DNA of 64,000 nucleotides. It comes from JAFTYO01 sp045611785 (GTDB lineage Bacteria; Pseudomonadota; Alphaproteobacteria; RF32; CAG-239). Below, in pieces: positions 26,472 to 35,406 of this stretch. The notes under the pieces are model-generated. The model searched no databases. It had not been told where the DNA came from and was given only the letters and a program-made list of their open reading frames with translations. Positions within the stretch are counted from its first letter, which is position 1; every line of letters begins with the position of its first letter. The stretch is from NCBI GenBank assembly GCA_045611785.1, contig JAZKXV010000002.1, positions 1-64,000 of the forward strand, written 5' to 3'. Made by a program: the position numbers and the translations under genes.

Positions 26472-27097
26472 GTCAATCTCTCCTCTAAGCAACTAACTGC
26501 ATCTTTTGTTAATACAAGTTTCTCTCTTCTTAAGATGTCATACACATTAGCACCGATTGAAGGCAATACATCAACACCAACAATATTACGGCTAGCTAAT
26601 GCAAAATTAACATCAACCTCTTTACCATCAATGAACAAGCAATTATTCAACCCACAAACAGAAAGTTTTGCTTTCAAATCTTTTGTTTTAGGAGCTGACA
26701 ATTTTGCTTCATCAATGATTACAAGATTACCCTCTTTAGCTTTCGCAGAAAGAGCTGTTTTCAAACCGAGTTTTCTAAATTTCTTAGTCAAGTCATGTGA
26801 GTGATCACGAACAACCGGACCAAATACAACACCACCCTTACGGAACTGTGTACCTTTACGAGAACCCTGACGAGCATTACCGCTACCTTTTTGTTTGAAC
26901 GGTTTCGCAGGTGATAAAGCCACATCAGAACGGCCTTTTGTCTGGTGAGTACCAGCTTGTTGGCGAGCGAGTTGCCACAATACAACACGGTGTAAAATAT
27001 CAGCGCGAACTTCTAACCCAAAAACTGAATCATTAAGCTCAATTGTGCCGACATTTTTATTATCTAAATTTAAGATGTCCTGTTTCATATTTTTCAA
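26465..27097 (-). CDS. rplD: 50S ribosomal protein L4
   Basis: A 210-residue L4 with the extended loop that reaches the exit tunnel (KQKGSGNARQGSRKGTQFRK) and a C-terminal Rossmann-like part. In E. coli L4 also represses the S10 operon through the mRNA leader. The leader here has several hairpins, so the same logic could apply. Length is typical. Confidence 0.97.
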   Translation of the reverse strand: MKNMKQDILNLDNKNVGTIELNDSVFGLEVRADILHRVVLWQLARQQAGTHQTKGRSDVALSPAKPFKQKGSGNARQGSRKGTQFRKGGVVFGPVVRDHSHDLTKKFRKLGLKTALSAKAKEGNLVIIDEAKLSAPKTKDLKAKLSVCGLNNCLFIDGKEVDVNFALASRNIVGVDVLPSIGANVYDILRREKLVLTKDAVSCLEERLTW

Positions 27098-27108
27098 TCC
27101 TTAAATTA

Positions 27109-27834
27109 TTATGCATTCTCAGCTGAAACTTCTTCAGCTTTAACTGCAACAGGTTCATCAACTTTTTTCAATCCAGCAGGTAACGGTAATTGAACGTTAG
27201 CAACTTTCTTTACAGCATCAGTTACACGAACCCAAGCATTTTCAGAGCCAGGAACAGCACCTTTTACCATAATCAAACCTTTTAACGCATCAACAGCAAC
27301 AACCTTAAGGTTTTGAACAGTTACACGTTCAGCACCCATATGTCCAGCCATTTTCTTACCTTTGAAAACTTTACCCGGATCTTGTCTTTGACCGGTAGAA
27401 CCATGTGAACGGTGAGAAACAGACACACCGTGTGTTGCCTCTAAACCAGCAAAGTTATGACGTTTCATAACACCGGCAAAACCCTTACCGATTGAAGTTG
27501 AGCAAACGTCAACATATTGACCTTCAACAAAGTGTTCTACTGACAATTCATTACCGATTTCCAAAAGACAATCTTCAGAAACTCTGAATTCGCCTAATTT
27601 CTTTTTAGGCTCGGTATTAGCTTTAGCAAAATGTCCTTTGAGAGGTTTAGATACATTTTTAGCCTTAACAGCACCTGTTCCAAGCTGAACAGCTGTATAT
27701 CCATCTTTCTCAACAGTCTTTACTGCAACAACCTTTAAGCCATCAACACTTAAAACCGTAACCGGAATATGAGTGCCGTCTGCTTCAAAGATGCGGGACA
27801 TTCCCAATTTTTTTGCGATCAGACCTGTACGCAT
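27109..27834 (-). CDS. rplC: 50S ribosomal protein L3
   Basis: A 241-residue L3 with MRTGLIAKKLGMSRIFEADG at the start and the loop GQRQDPGKVFKGKKMAGHMG that approaches the peptidyl-transferase centre. The protein is about 30 residues longer than E. coli L3 because of an Ala, Val and Glu-rich C-terminal tail after LPAGLKKVDEP, a tail type seen in several alphaproteobacteria. A 67-base gap separates it from rpsJ. Confidence 0.97.
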   Translation of the reverse strand: MRTGLIAKKLGMSRIFEADGTHIPVTVLSVDGLKVVAVKTVEKDGYTAVQLGTGAVKAKNVSKPLKGHFAKANTEPKKKLGEFRVSEDCLLEIGNELSVEHFVEGQYVDVCSTSIGKGFAGVMKRHNFAGLEATHGVSVSHRSHGSTGQRQDPGKVFKGKKMAGHMGAERVTVQNLKVVAVDALKGLIMVKGAVPGSENAWVRVTDAVKKVANVQLPLPAGLKKVDEPVAVKAEEVSAENA

Positions 27835-27901
27835 TATTATTTTTTCCTTTTCTAATTGGTTGACAACTAATTTTTCAAGCCGCCAACATTAAAATTTATT
27901 A

Positions 27902-28213
27902 TTACAATTTGATTTCTACATTAACACCAGCAGCCAAATCTAACTTCATCAAAGCATCAACTGTTTGCGGTGTAGGATCTACGATATCAAGAAGTCTTTT
28001 GTGAGTACGGATTTCGAACTGTTCACGAGACTTTTTATCAACGTGAGGAGAACTATTTACCGTAAACTTCTCAATTCTTGTAGGCAGAGGAATAGGACCT
28101 CTTACATTTGCCCCCGTTCTTTTGGCAGTGTGCACAATCTCTTTTGTAGAAAGATCAAGCAAACGATGATCAAAAGCCTTGAGGCGAATTCTTATATTTT
28201 GGGTTTCCATCAT
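27902..28213 (-). CDS. rpsJ: 30S ribosomal protein S10
   Basis: A 103-residue S10 with the hallmark NIRIRLKAFDHRLLD and GPIPLPTRIEKFTVN segments. It functions in the 30S head and as NusE in transcription antitermination. It is the first gene of this operon; tuf, fusA, rpsG and rpsL are not upstream. Two ATG codons are adjacent at 28213 and 28210; either may serve. Confidence 0.97.
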   Translation of the reverse strand: MMETQNIRIRLKAFDHRLLDLSTKEIVHTAKRTGANVRGPIPLPTRIEKFTVNSSPHVDKKSREQFEIRTHKRLLDIVDPTPQTVDALMKLDLAAGVNVEIKL

Positions 28214-28372
28214 TTTTTTACTTTTCCCTATAACTAAACGGCAAAAGACACCTTAACGGCCCTTGCCATCTAACTTGTTAAAACTCAGCAAACCATTCTA
28301 TAGCAACAGCTTGCTCTATATTTTATATTTAACATCACTAGAGCTTGTTAAAGGCTCTAAACAAACGTTTCG
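28214..28372 (-). promoter_or_regulatory. Structured leader of the S10-spc operon
   Basis: About 160 bases separate the predicted transcription start from rpsJ. Three hairpins are visible: AGAGC with GCTCT (28340-28358), TATAGCAA with a bulged partner (28299-28320), and GGCAA with TTGCC (28240-28267). Such leaders often mediate feedback by a ribosomal protein (L4 in E. coli). No match to the E. coli S10 leader is claimed. Confidence 0.5.
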
Positions 28373-28378
28373 TTGGTG

Positions 28379-28407
28379 CTTATAACATAACAAAAAGCAC
28401 TTTGCAA
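28379..28407 (-). promoter_or_regulatory. Promoter of the S10-spc operon
   Basis: On the minus strand TTGCAA (28407-28402), 17 bp, then TATAAG (28384-28379). Confidence 0.75.
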
Positions 28408-28620
28408 GCAAAAAATGCACAAAAAGTCAAAAAAAATGAAAAAATAGTTAACGCCCAGAACTTTTACTCTGACTCTGTTTGAATCGATTTTAAATTATCT
28501 CTCATTAACTATTTTGAGTCTATTTTTTAGCAGAGAGTCTAAAAAAACATATTGGTCATTTTTAATAATAAGATAAACATTTCATAAGCAATTTTTTAAA
28601 AAATCATCCTTACAAACGTC

Positions 28621-28649
28621 TTTACTTTATAAAAAAAATAATATATAAA
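28621..28649 (+). promoter_or_regulatory. Sigma-70-like promoter of the 179-aa unknown gene
   Basis: TTTACT (28621-28626), 17 bp, TATAAA (28644-28649). AAACTCGTGTTA follows at 28648-28659, similar to the palindrome downstream of the promoter at 14816. The stretch 28408-28620 shows nothing else I can identify. Confidence 0.5.
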
Positions 28650-28693
28650 ACTCGTGTTAAATTTATTATCAACTCTAATTATTCATTCCTATT

Positions 28694-29233
28694 ATGAGCA
28701 ATAAGCAACATCGCGTCTTGCAAGTTTTAAAAATTATGCAAGAAAAAGGTATCACTGTTGAAGATCTCCAAATAGCAACAAAGTTTGAAACCTTCGATTT
28801 GTTATGTAAAATTAACGGATCATTGAAACGAGTTTCTTTTGAAAAAGGCAAATCCCTAAACCCTATCGGCATTTTCCCTTTTAAGAATGATAAAACCTAC
28901 ATCGTTTTTGACGGCCTGGGTCATCTTGCAAACGGAAATACAAAGATGTATTATTCCCAAAGGCACAAGCTTCTAAATGTTAGCATTCCGACGGTCGACT
29001 TTTTTGAAGAAATATTCAAAATTAAGGACAAACTAAACGACGCCCTCAGCACATTAAACAAGCCAATATTTAAAGGTGCTTACCTGGCTGTTTCTCCGGA
29101 ATATATCCTTGAGGCAAACTGGATTGTAGGATTTTTTGATAATGAAGCATCTTTGAGCTACGACTTCTATGAAAATAAAGAAGAAGCAAAAGTATGCTAC
29201 ATTAAGAAATTTAAACCTTATAAGCTTTTCTAA
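28694..29233 (+). CDS. Protein of unknown function (179 aa), single-gene unit
   Basis: I recognise no family. The N-terminal 35 residues are helical (HRVLQVLKIMQEKGITVEDL) and could be a small helix-turn-helix. The rest mixes strands and helices with the segments KTYIVFDGLGHLANG and VDFFEEIFKIKDKLNDAL. It is soluble, without a signal peptide. No Shine-Dalgarno site precedes the start; the leader ends TTCCTATT-ATG, the same 11 bases that precede the M3 peptidase start at 39210. It has its own promoter and terminator. Confidence 0.75.
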   Translation: MSNKQHRVLQVLKIMQEKGITVEDLQIATKFETFDLLCKINGSLKRVSFEKGKSLNPIGIFPFKNDKTYIVFDGLGHLANGNTKMYYSQRHKLLNVSIPTVDFFEEIFKIKDKLNDALSTLNKPIFKGAYLAVSPEYILEANWIVGFFDNEASLSYDFYENKEEAKVCYIKKFKPYKLF

Positions 29234-29260
29234 CTCCAAATAAGGTTTCTCAGCCAATTT

Positions 29261-29290
29261 AAAGCCTGTTGTCAAAACAGGCTTTTATTT
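29261..29290 (+). terminator. Terminator of the 179-aa unknown gene
   Basis: AAGCCTGTT pairs with AACAGGCTT around a 5-base loop, followed by a T-rich run. Confidence 0.85.
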
Positions 29291-29310
29291 TTATCTCAAA
29301 ATACATAAAC

Positions 29311-29817
29311 TCACAAAATTTTATCTGATTTAATTTTATTCAATATTCTTTTGATTATAAAATAGCTTAAAAACCAAGCTAAAATATAAAAAGGAACACA
29401 CCCTATCATCATCGGATAAATTATTGGCCAAACATCAGCCTCCATTGCCTTAAAATCAAAATTTACGGCCGCATGAAAAAAAGCATCAAATGTTTTTATA
29501 AAATCAATTCTTTCATCATGCGGAATATGTAAAAAAAAACGCCCCAAATAAAGAGTGGACGGCCAAATAAAAGCAAAAGTCCACGGATTACCCACTATCG
29601 TTCCAATCCAAGATGCAAGCAAATTTCCCCGCACCAAAAACGCAGTAATCGTTGCCAACAAAAGATGAAACCCCACAAACGGAGTAAAAGAAATTGCTGC
29701 CCCGCAAGCAAATCCTGACGCTATTGCATATGGCGTCGCTTTAATTACTTTTAACTTTGTAACCAATATTTGTTTATTTTTTTCTAAAAGCCCTTTAACC
29801 CTTTTAAGAGATAACAT
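29311..29817 (-). CDS. DUF2062 membrane protein
   Basis: A 168-residue membrane protein of the DUF2062 family. Recognisable parts are ATPYAIASGFACGAAISFTPF followed by the GNPWTFAFIWPSTLYLG segment. There are three to four hydrophobic segments and charged ends. The function of the family is not established. It is the last gene of the rpoZ-rsh-acpS group, starting 80 bases after acpS. Confidence 0.85.
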   Translation of the reverse strand: MLSLKRVKGLLEKNKQILVTKLKVIKATPYAIASGFACGAAISFTPFVGFHLLLATITAFLVRGNLLASWIGTIVGNPWTFAFIWPSTLYLGRFFLHIPHDERIDFIKTFDAFFHAAVNFDFKAMEADVWPIIYPMMIGCVPFYILAWFLSYFIIKRILNKIKSDKIL

Positions 29818-29897
29818 TTACTTTCCCCCAAAAAATATGTCTCGAATACACATTTAATATTCAAGACACATTATTCAAGTTTTAAGCCAAGTGCTTT

Positions 29898-30287
29898 TTA
29901 CTTTTCAGCGACAGCCATAGCCGAAACAAATGGAGTATCATCGCTTAAAGAAAGATGTATATGCTTTACCCCCACACTTTTAGCTCTATGTAAAGCCTGA
30001 CCTTTTAATTCAACAAAAGGTTTCCCCAATTCATCACTGATAATTTCAATATCAGATAAATATATTCCATCTCTAAAACCTGTGCCTAATGCTTTAGCCA
30101 CAGCCTCTTTGGCCGCAAATCTTTTGGCAACATACATAATGCGAGATTGCAAATCAAAAATAGCACGTCTTTGCATATATTGACGTTCCGTTTCAGATAA
30201 ACAACGCCTAATAAAACGATTTAAAAATTCATCACCTTTTTCAAGCCTCGATATATTTACAATATCTGTTCCTATTCCATAAATCAT
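29898..30287 (-). CDS. acpS: Holo-[acyl-carrier-protein] synthase
   Basis: A 129-residue AcpS, which transfers the 4'-phosphopantetheine arm from CoA to acyl carrier protein. The two signature motifs are clear: GIGTDIVNISRLE at the N-terminus (with the metal-binding Asp) and RFAAKEAVAKALGTG (with the catalytic Glu-Lys pair). Length and position after rsh match other alphaproteobacteria. Confidence 0.97.
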   Translation of the reverse strand: MIYGIGTDIVNISRLEKGDEFLNRFIRRCLSETERQYMQRRAIFDLQSRIMYVAKRFAAKEAVAKALGTGFRDGIYLSDIEIISDELGKPFVELKGQALHRAKSVGVKHIHLSLSDDTPFVSAMAVAEK

Positions 30288-30351
30288 ATTTTATCCTTTG
30301 CTTAAAATCTTAATTACCTCTTTACTAAAGCCGCAAAATGAATTTACTTGC

Positions 30352-32487
30352 TTACTGAGCTGATCTTGATACATAGCTTATTACTTTAGAAGCCTTTAAT
30401 GCTGCAATTATATTATTTAAGTGCGCAACATCTTTAACATCTAAATCAACCAAAATTTCAAAATAACTTAGTGTTCGATATACAATATTCAAATTAGAAA
30501 TATTTGCTTCATAACGAGCAATCAAATTAGATAAATCACCCAACGCTCCCGGCTCATTACTCAACATAACTTTTATACGAGCAGTATGAAATTCATTTTT
30601 AGCATCATCGCCCCAATCTATATCAAGCCATCTTTCAGGTTCTGAACTAAATTTTTCCAGAGCCTTACAGTCTATTGCATGTACGGCGACACCTTTTCCT
30701 GTTGTTACAATCCCGACAATTCTATCTCCGGGAAGAGGGTGACAACATCCGGCAAAATGAACCGCCATATCAGATATTAAGCCTTTAATTTTCATAGGTT
30801 CGGCTGTTTTCTTTTTCTTAAAGCTCGGAACCTTAATTGACTTAACCATTTTATCAAGCTTAGACTGTTTGTATGCGGGATAAACCGCCTTTAGCACATC
30901 CCAACCGGTAACAAGCCCTTCACCTACTTTGGCATATATATCATCAATACATTCTGCATCAAAATTTTGTAAAACACCTGCAAGAACTTTATCTGATAAA
31001 TCTAACCCTTCGCCTTTGAACAACCTTTCCAACAATTCTTTACCCAAAGTAATAAACTGCTCTCTTTTTATTCCTCGTACATAACGTCTGATAGCAGCTT
31101 TAGCTTTTCCGGTCACAACAAATCTTTCCCATTCCGTAGATGGGTGTTGTGCTTTTGATGTTAATATTTCAACCTGATCACCATTGTGCAATAATGTTCT
31201 TAATGTCGCAATTTCACCATTTACTTTTGCCCCAACGCAAGTATCACCAACATTAGAGTGTACAGCATATGCAAAATCCACAGGTGTTGCACCTTGCGGC
31301 AAACCTATCAGATCTCCTTTTGGTGTAAAACAGAAAACTTGGTCATTATACATTTCCAGTTTTGTGTTTTCTAAAAACTCATCAGGATTTTCAGCCTGCT
31401 CCAAAATCTCTAAGAGCTCACGCATCCATCTAAAATTACGACCTTCAGCTTTTTGACCTTGCTTATATGCCCAGTGTGCTGCAACACCTTTCTCGGCAAT
31501 TTCATGCATCTGATAAGTTCTTATCTGTATTTCAATTCGGGTATTTAATGGCCCGATAACACCGGTATGAATTGATTGGTAACCATTAGGTTTTGGTGTT
31601 GAAATATAATCTTTAAAGCGGCGCGGAACCATATGATATTTACTATGAATTATACCCAAAGCCTGGTAGCACGAACCAATATCATCAACACAAATTCTAA
31701 AAGCCATAATATCTGAAAGTTGCTCAAACGAAGCATTTTTTTGTTGCATTTTACGCCATATTGAATATGGAGCTTTTTCCCTTCCGGTAACAGTTGCTTT
31801 TACATCATTTTGAAGCATATCCTTTTCAAGTTGCTCAATAATTTTAGGAACAATATTACTTCCTTTTTCTCTTAAAAAATTAAGCCTTGCAATAATTGAA
31901 TCATGAGCTTCTTTATGAATTTCGGCAAATGCAATTTCTTCCAATTCATCTTTAACTTCTTGCATACCGATTCGTTCAGCTAATGGTGCATATATATCTA
32001 TTGTTTCCCGGGCAATGCGTAACCTTTTTTCTTCAGGGCAAAAATGCAATGTACGCATATTATGCAATCTGTCAGCTAATTTGATAAGCAAAACTCTTAT
32101 ATCATCAGACATAGCAAGCAACAACTTGCGAAAATTTTCCGCTTGCTTACTTGAACCGGATTTTTGCTCAATCATTGCTAATTTTGTAAGACCGTCGACA
32201 AGCGAAGCTACTTGCTCCCCAAACAACTCCTTTACTTCAACAACAGTTGTATCCGTATCTTCAACCGTATCATGCAAAAGACCGGCTATAATAGATGAGG
32301 CATCAAGTTTAAATTTTGTTAAAATTCCTGCAACTTCAATCGGATGAGAATAATAAGGATCTCCTGATGTTCTAAGTTGAGCACCATGTTTTTTCATTGC
32401 AAAAACATACGCCCGGTTCAAAGCATCCTCATCAGCTTCCGGATCATAAGACTTAACCAAATCTACTAATTCATACTGTCTTAACAT
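30352..32487 (-). CDS. rsh: Bifunctional (p)ppGpp synthetase/hydrolase
   Basis: A 711-residue Rel/SpoT homologue. Domains in order: HD hydrolase (YYSHPIEVAG, GLLHDTVEDT, residues about 40-75), synthetase (about 240-350, with VPRRFKDYISTPKPNGYQS), TGS (about 390-450) and C-terminal ACT (about 640-711). The RFKD motif in the synthetase (near residue 290) is the type found in bifunctional enzymes, and the intact HD site agrees. It makes and degrades the alarmone ppGpp in the stringent response. It lies between rpoZ and acpS, and ppGpp binding to RNA polymerase in proteobacteria involves omega. Confidence 0.96.
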   Translation of the reverse strand: MLRQYELVDLVKSYDPEADEDALNRAYVFAMKKHGAQLRTSGDPYYSHPIEVAGILTKFKLDASSIIAGLLHDTVEDTDTTVVEVKELFGEQVASLVDGLTKLAMIEQKSGSSKQAENFRKLLLAMSDDIRVLLIKLADRLHNMRTLHFCPEEKRLRIARETIDIYAPLAERIGMQEVKDELEEIAFAEIHKEAHDSIIARLNFLREKGSNIVPKIIEQLEKDMLQNDVKATVTGREKAPYSIWRKMQQKNASFEQLSDIMAFRICVDDIGSCYQALGIIHSKYHMVPRRFKDYISTPKPNGYQSIHTGVIGPLNTRIEIQIRTYQMHEIAEKGVAAHWAYKQGQKAEGRNFRWMRELLEILEQAENPDEFLENTKLEMYNDQVFCFTPKGDLIGLPQGATPVDFAYAVHSNVGDTCVGAKVNGEIATLRTLLHNGDQVEILTSKAQHPSTEWERFVVTGKAKAAIRRYVRGIKREQFITLGKELLERLFKGEGLDLSDKVLAGVLQNFDAECIDDIYAKVGEGLVTGWDVLKAVYPAYKQSKLDKMVKSIKVPSFKKKKTAEPMKIKGLISDMAVHFAGCCHPLPGDRIVGIVTTGKGVAVHAIDCKALEKFSSEPERWLDIDWGDDAKNEFHTARIKVMLSNEPGALGDLSNLIARYEANISNLNIVYRTLSYFEILVDLDVKDVAHLNNIIAALKASKVISYVSRSAQ

Positions 32488-32530
32488 TTGCCCTCTTTAC
32501 CGATAATATAATATTTTTAAAAAAATTAAA

Positions 32531-32555
32531 AGCAGAAATATATCGAATTTCTGCT
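32531..32555 (-). terminator. Hairpin between rpoZ and rsh
   Basis: A 9-bp stem (AGCAGAAAT with ATTTCTGCT) is followed by a T-rich run on the minus strand. It may partly terminate rpoZ transcription and so set the rpoZ to rsh ratio. Confidence 0.65.
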
Positions 32556-32595
32556 TTATTTTAGAATTAAAAGATTTAGATAATATTAATTTATC

Positions 32596-33060
32596 TTAAA
32601 AATCATCTCCATCATCACCAAAATCATCTGATAAGTTTTCATCAAATGCATCATCAAAATTTTCATCATCTAATTCTGCATCGTCGATGTCAAAACCTTC
32701 ATCATCTGTGATTTGCATAGAATCTGCTATATCTGTATCTAAAAGCATTGAGCTATCAAATTGAGCATCAAGTTCCGCTAATTCTTTTTCGGCAGCAATA
32801 ATTTCAAGTTCTTCTTCTTCAGGCTCTTCAACTTCAACAAATTTTTGTAAATTCATTACTAAAGATTTTTGCAAGTTCTCAATACTTACTTTGTTTTCAG
32901 CAATTTCACGTAAAGCAACAACAGAGTTCTTATCATTATCCCTGTCTACTAAAAGCGGAGAACCTGATGAAATATCTTTAGCTCTTTGAGCTGCAACCAT
33001 AAGAAGTTCATAGCGATTTGGAATTTTTTCCACACAATCTTCAACTGTAACGCGTGCCAT
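32596..33060 (-). CDS. rpoZ: RNA polymerase omega subunit with acidic tail
   Basis: The first 65 residues are typical omega: MARVTVEDCVEKIPNRYELLMVAAQRAKDI with the later NSVVALREIAENKV. Omega supports assembly of RNA polymerase. The protein is 154 residues long, well above the roughly 90-130 of many relatives. The extra part is a very acidic Asp/Glu-rich tail (from about residue 75) with repeated DD, FDD and DDG motifs. The tail is likely disordered. Confidence 0.95.
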   Translation of the reverse strand: MARVTVEDCVEKIPNRYELLMVAAQRAKDISSGSPLLVDRDNDKNSVVALREIAENKVSIENLQKSLVMNLQKFVEVEEPEEEELEIIAAEKELAELDAQFDSSMLLDTDIADSMQITDDEGFDIDDAELDDENFDDAFDENLSDDFGDDGDDF

Positions 33061-33142
33061 ATTTTTCCCTCATAAATTCGTTTAAATCAATTTTACTGCT
33101 TTATACAGACTCTTAATTAAAATTGCAAGATTTTTTTTAATT

Positions 33143-34378
33143 TTAATTAAGTATAGGTGCAATTATAAGCATACCACCCAAAGGAGCCAATTTATCATAT
33201 ATCAATTGTTCATTTTTCATAACTTCAAATATATCATTTTTTGGAGCTTGATGCATTTCTATAATACTTTGCATTGTCGCATATTGGCGTTCTTTGTAAA
33301 GAGGCTTAAATTTATCAATGTAAGAATTATATAACCCTTGCTTAAACGCCTTAATTGCAGACATTTGAGCTGATGAAACTCTGGATATTCTGTATGCTTT
33401 AATTGTTTTATCGCATGTATATGCCCATTCGTTTGCATTAAAACCTTCTGCCCCAACAGCTTGAACAAACTTATCTTCCAATCCCGCCCATCTGATTTTT
33501 AACACCAACCTTTGGCAAGGGTTAACCCCATCTTTTAATCCGTTCAAAGATAAAGCCATACCGTTTTTACGTTCCCAATAATCTAACAAATCACTGGCGT
33601 GCATAATTTTTAGAGTGTTGTTTAATGTAGCAAAGTTTTTAACACCGTCTATAGTTCTTAAAAACGCTCTTATATCGCCAGTTGTTAAAGGAGAATCTTT
33701 AGTAATCTTCAATGTTCTTAATTTATCAAATCCGGGCTTATTATTTGTTTGAAAAGCTCCGCCAAAACCAAACTCTGGTGTTTTATTCATGACATTTTCC
33801 AAGAAATCCGGACTTAAAGCTATAGGAGGAGTTTTTGCTTTTCTTGTCTTTGGTTTTTCAAGAGGAGGCTGATTTTCCGGCCACATTTCCGGCATAAGCA
33901 AAATGTATAAATGCGGTGATAAAAACTCAATATTTTCGATTCCTTGCAATTGCGGCGCAATTCTCTCAGGAAACTTATTTTTTGTTTCCTTAATTCCGGG
34001 CAACATTAATATTCTATCCGGAATTCCGGGCAATGTATGCAAATAAGGTCCTATATAGGGATAAAACTCTTTAGGTGTCATCATTATCATATCATAAAAC
34101 TCATCTTCAGAAGCCGATTTTATACGCTTTTCAGATGTACCATATGATGTTATAACACCTTTCCAAACCTTATCAAACACCGGTCCCATATCCCAGTTTA
34201 CCATATATCTAGGATTATATATTTCGGTAAGTTGCTTGAGCTCTTTTGAAAGAGCATCAAGATCAGGTATCGGTGCATCCATATCTACCTCATAATATTT
34301 TTTATATTCATCAACAGAGGCCTGTATCGGTGCAACATATGCAAGCATCAAAAAAAACAAAGTCAAAAAATATTTCAT
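33143..34378 (-). CDS. Exported protein of unknown function (411 aa)
   Basis: The protein starts with a signal peptide (MKYFLTLFFLMLAYVAPIQA). The mature part is rich in Pro, Lys and Leu. It contains LHTLPGIPDRILMLPGIKE, the Pro-rich linker QPPLEKPKTRKAKTPP and a C-terminal domain with a pair of Cys (CQRLVLKIRW, YTCDKT). I recognise no family. It is likely periplasmic. It is transcribed alone and divergent from gcrA. Confidence 0.75.
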   Translation of the reverse strand: MKYFLTLFFLMLAYVAPIQASVDEYKKYYEVDMDAPIPDLDALSKELKQLTEIYNPRYMVNWDMGPVFDKVWKGVITSYGTSEKRIKSASEDEFYDMIMMTPKEFYPYIGPYLHTLPGIPDRILMLPGIKETKNKFPERIAPQLQGIENIEFLSPHLYILLMPEMWPENQPPLEKPKTRKAKTPPIALSPDFLENVMNKTPEFGFGGAFQTNNKPGFDKLRTLKITKDSPLTTGDIRAFLRTIDGVKNFATLNNTLKIMHASDLLDYWERKNGMALSLNGLKDGVNPCQRLVLKIRWAGLEDKFVQAVGAEGFNANEWAYTCDKTIKAYRISRVSSAQMSAIKAFKQGLYNSYIDKFKPLYKERQYATMQSIIEMHQAPKNDIFEVMKNEQLIYDKLAPLGGMLIIAPILN

Positions 34379-34527
34379 ATATAATCTCTCTTAATAAATA
34401 AACTCCTATACACAATATCATATTTTTTCATAAAAAAAAGAGCTATTTTAAATAAAAACTGGACTCGCAGAAAAAATATGTGTAAACTCTGTTAAAATTA
34501 TAATCTTTTATACTTAGGAGTACAATA

Positions 34528-34992
34528 ATGGCTTGGACCGAAGAAATGATTAATGACTTAAAACAAATGTGGAAGGATGGCTTAACCACAAACGAAATTG
34601 CAAAGAGATTAGGCGTTTCAAAAAATTCCATAGTTGGTAAAGTTCACAGATTAAACTTAAAAGCGCGTCCTTCTCCAATCAAGAAAAAAGAAGAAGTTAC
34701 AACAGCCGAAACACCTGTAGTAAAAGAAGAAAAGGAAGAAAAAGCTAAAGTAGCTTCAAAGAAACTTAAAAAGGTTTCAATTACACCTGTTAATATTGCA
34801 AAACCGAAAGAAGCAAAAAAAGATCAACATCTTAAATTAACTGAGCTTGATAACCATACATGTCGTTGGCCTTTAGGCGACCCTAGAGATGATAATTTCT
34901 GTTTTTGCGGAAAAGCTGTTCGTGGCGGTCAAACATATTGCGAAGAACACTCTGCAATTGCATATGTTAAACCTATAAAAAAGGATAAATAA
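34528..34992 (+). CDS. gcrA: GcrA cell-cycle regulator
   Basis: A 154-residue GcrA. The N-terminal helix-turn-helix (WTEEMINDLKQMWKDGLTTNEIAKRLG, residues about 3-45) is followed by a charged linker. The C-terminal part contains CRWPLGDPRDDNFCFCGKAV, the hallmark of the family, with clustered Cys. GcrA is found in alphaproteobacteria, binds sigma-70 holoenzyme and responds to CcrM methylation at GANTC. This is one of the strongest lineage markers in the window. It heads a plus-strand group with a nudix gene, galE and terC. Confidence 0.96.
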   Translation: MAWTEEMINDLKQMWKDGLTTNEIAKRLGVSKNSIVGKVHRLNLKARPSPIKKKEEVTTAETPVVKEEKEEKAKVASKKLKKVSITPVNIAKPKEAKKDQHLKLTELDNHTCRWPLGDPRDDNFCFCGKAVRGGQTYCEEHSAIAYVKPIKKDK

Positions 34993-35390
34993 TGAACATT
35001 AAGCAAATTGCAGCCGGAATAATTCTCCATGACAACAAGGTTCTGCTTGCTCAAAGAAAAAAAGGTAAAGATTTAGAATTTAAATGGGAACTTCCGGGCG
35101 GTAAACTAGAAGAAGGTGAAACATTACAAGAATGTTTATGCCGTGAGCTTATTGAAGAACTTAATCTTAAAATAGTTGTTAAAGATCTGTTTATGAAATC
35201 TGAACATATATATGAGTTCGGAGGTTTTGTTTTAAACACATTTATAGCTGAATGTAACAATCCGTTAATTACAAAAACAGATGCACATGAACAATACGCT
35301 TGGGTAAAACCTGAAGAGTTACTTAACTACGATTTAGCTCCTGCTGATATCCCGATAGTTAAGGCTTATATCAAATCATTAAACATATAA
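34992..35390 (+). CDS. Nudix hydrolase (MutT-like)
   Basis: A 132-residue Nudix hydrolase. The Nudix box reads GGKLEEGETLQECLCRELIEELNL, starting near residue 37; the usual Gly after EE is Asn here. The LAQRKKGKDLEFKWELPGG segment resembles MutT, which removes 8-oxo-dGTP from the nucleotide pool, but other nucleoside diphosphate derivatives are possible. Its ATG overlaps the gcrA stop by one base (TAATG), so the two are coupled. Confidence 0.88.
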   Translation: MNIKQIAAGIILHDNKVLLAQRKKGKDLEFKWELPGGKLEEGETLQECLCRELIEELNLKIVVKDLFMKSEHIYEFGGFVLNTFIAECNNPLITKTDAHEQYAWVKPEELLNYDLAPADIPIVKAYIKSLNI

Positions 35391-35406
35391 TTTTTAAGGA
35401 GTTTTC

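Noticed and set aside
34462..34466. GANTC site (GACTC) upstream of gcrA as a methylation switch
   Set aside because: GANTC is expected about every 250 bases, so one site in the region is not evidence of control.
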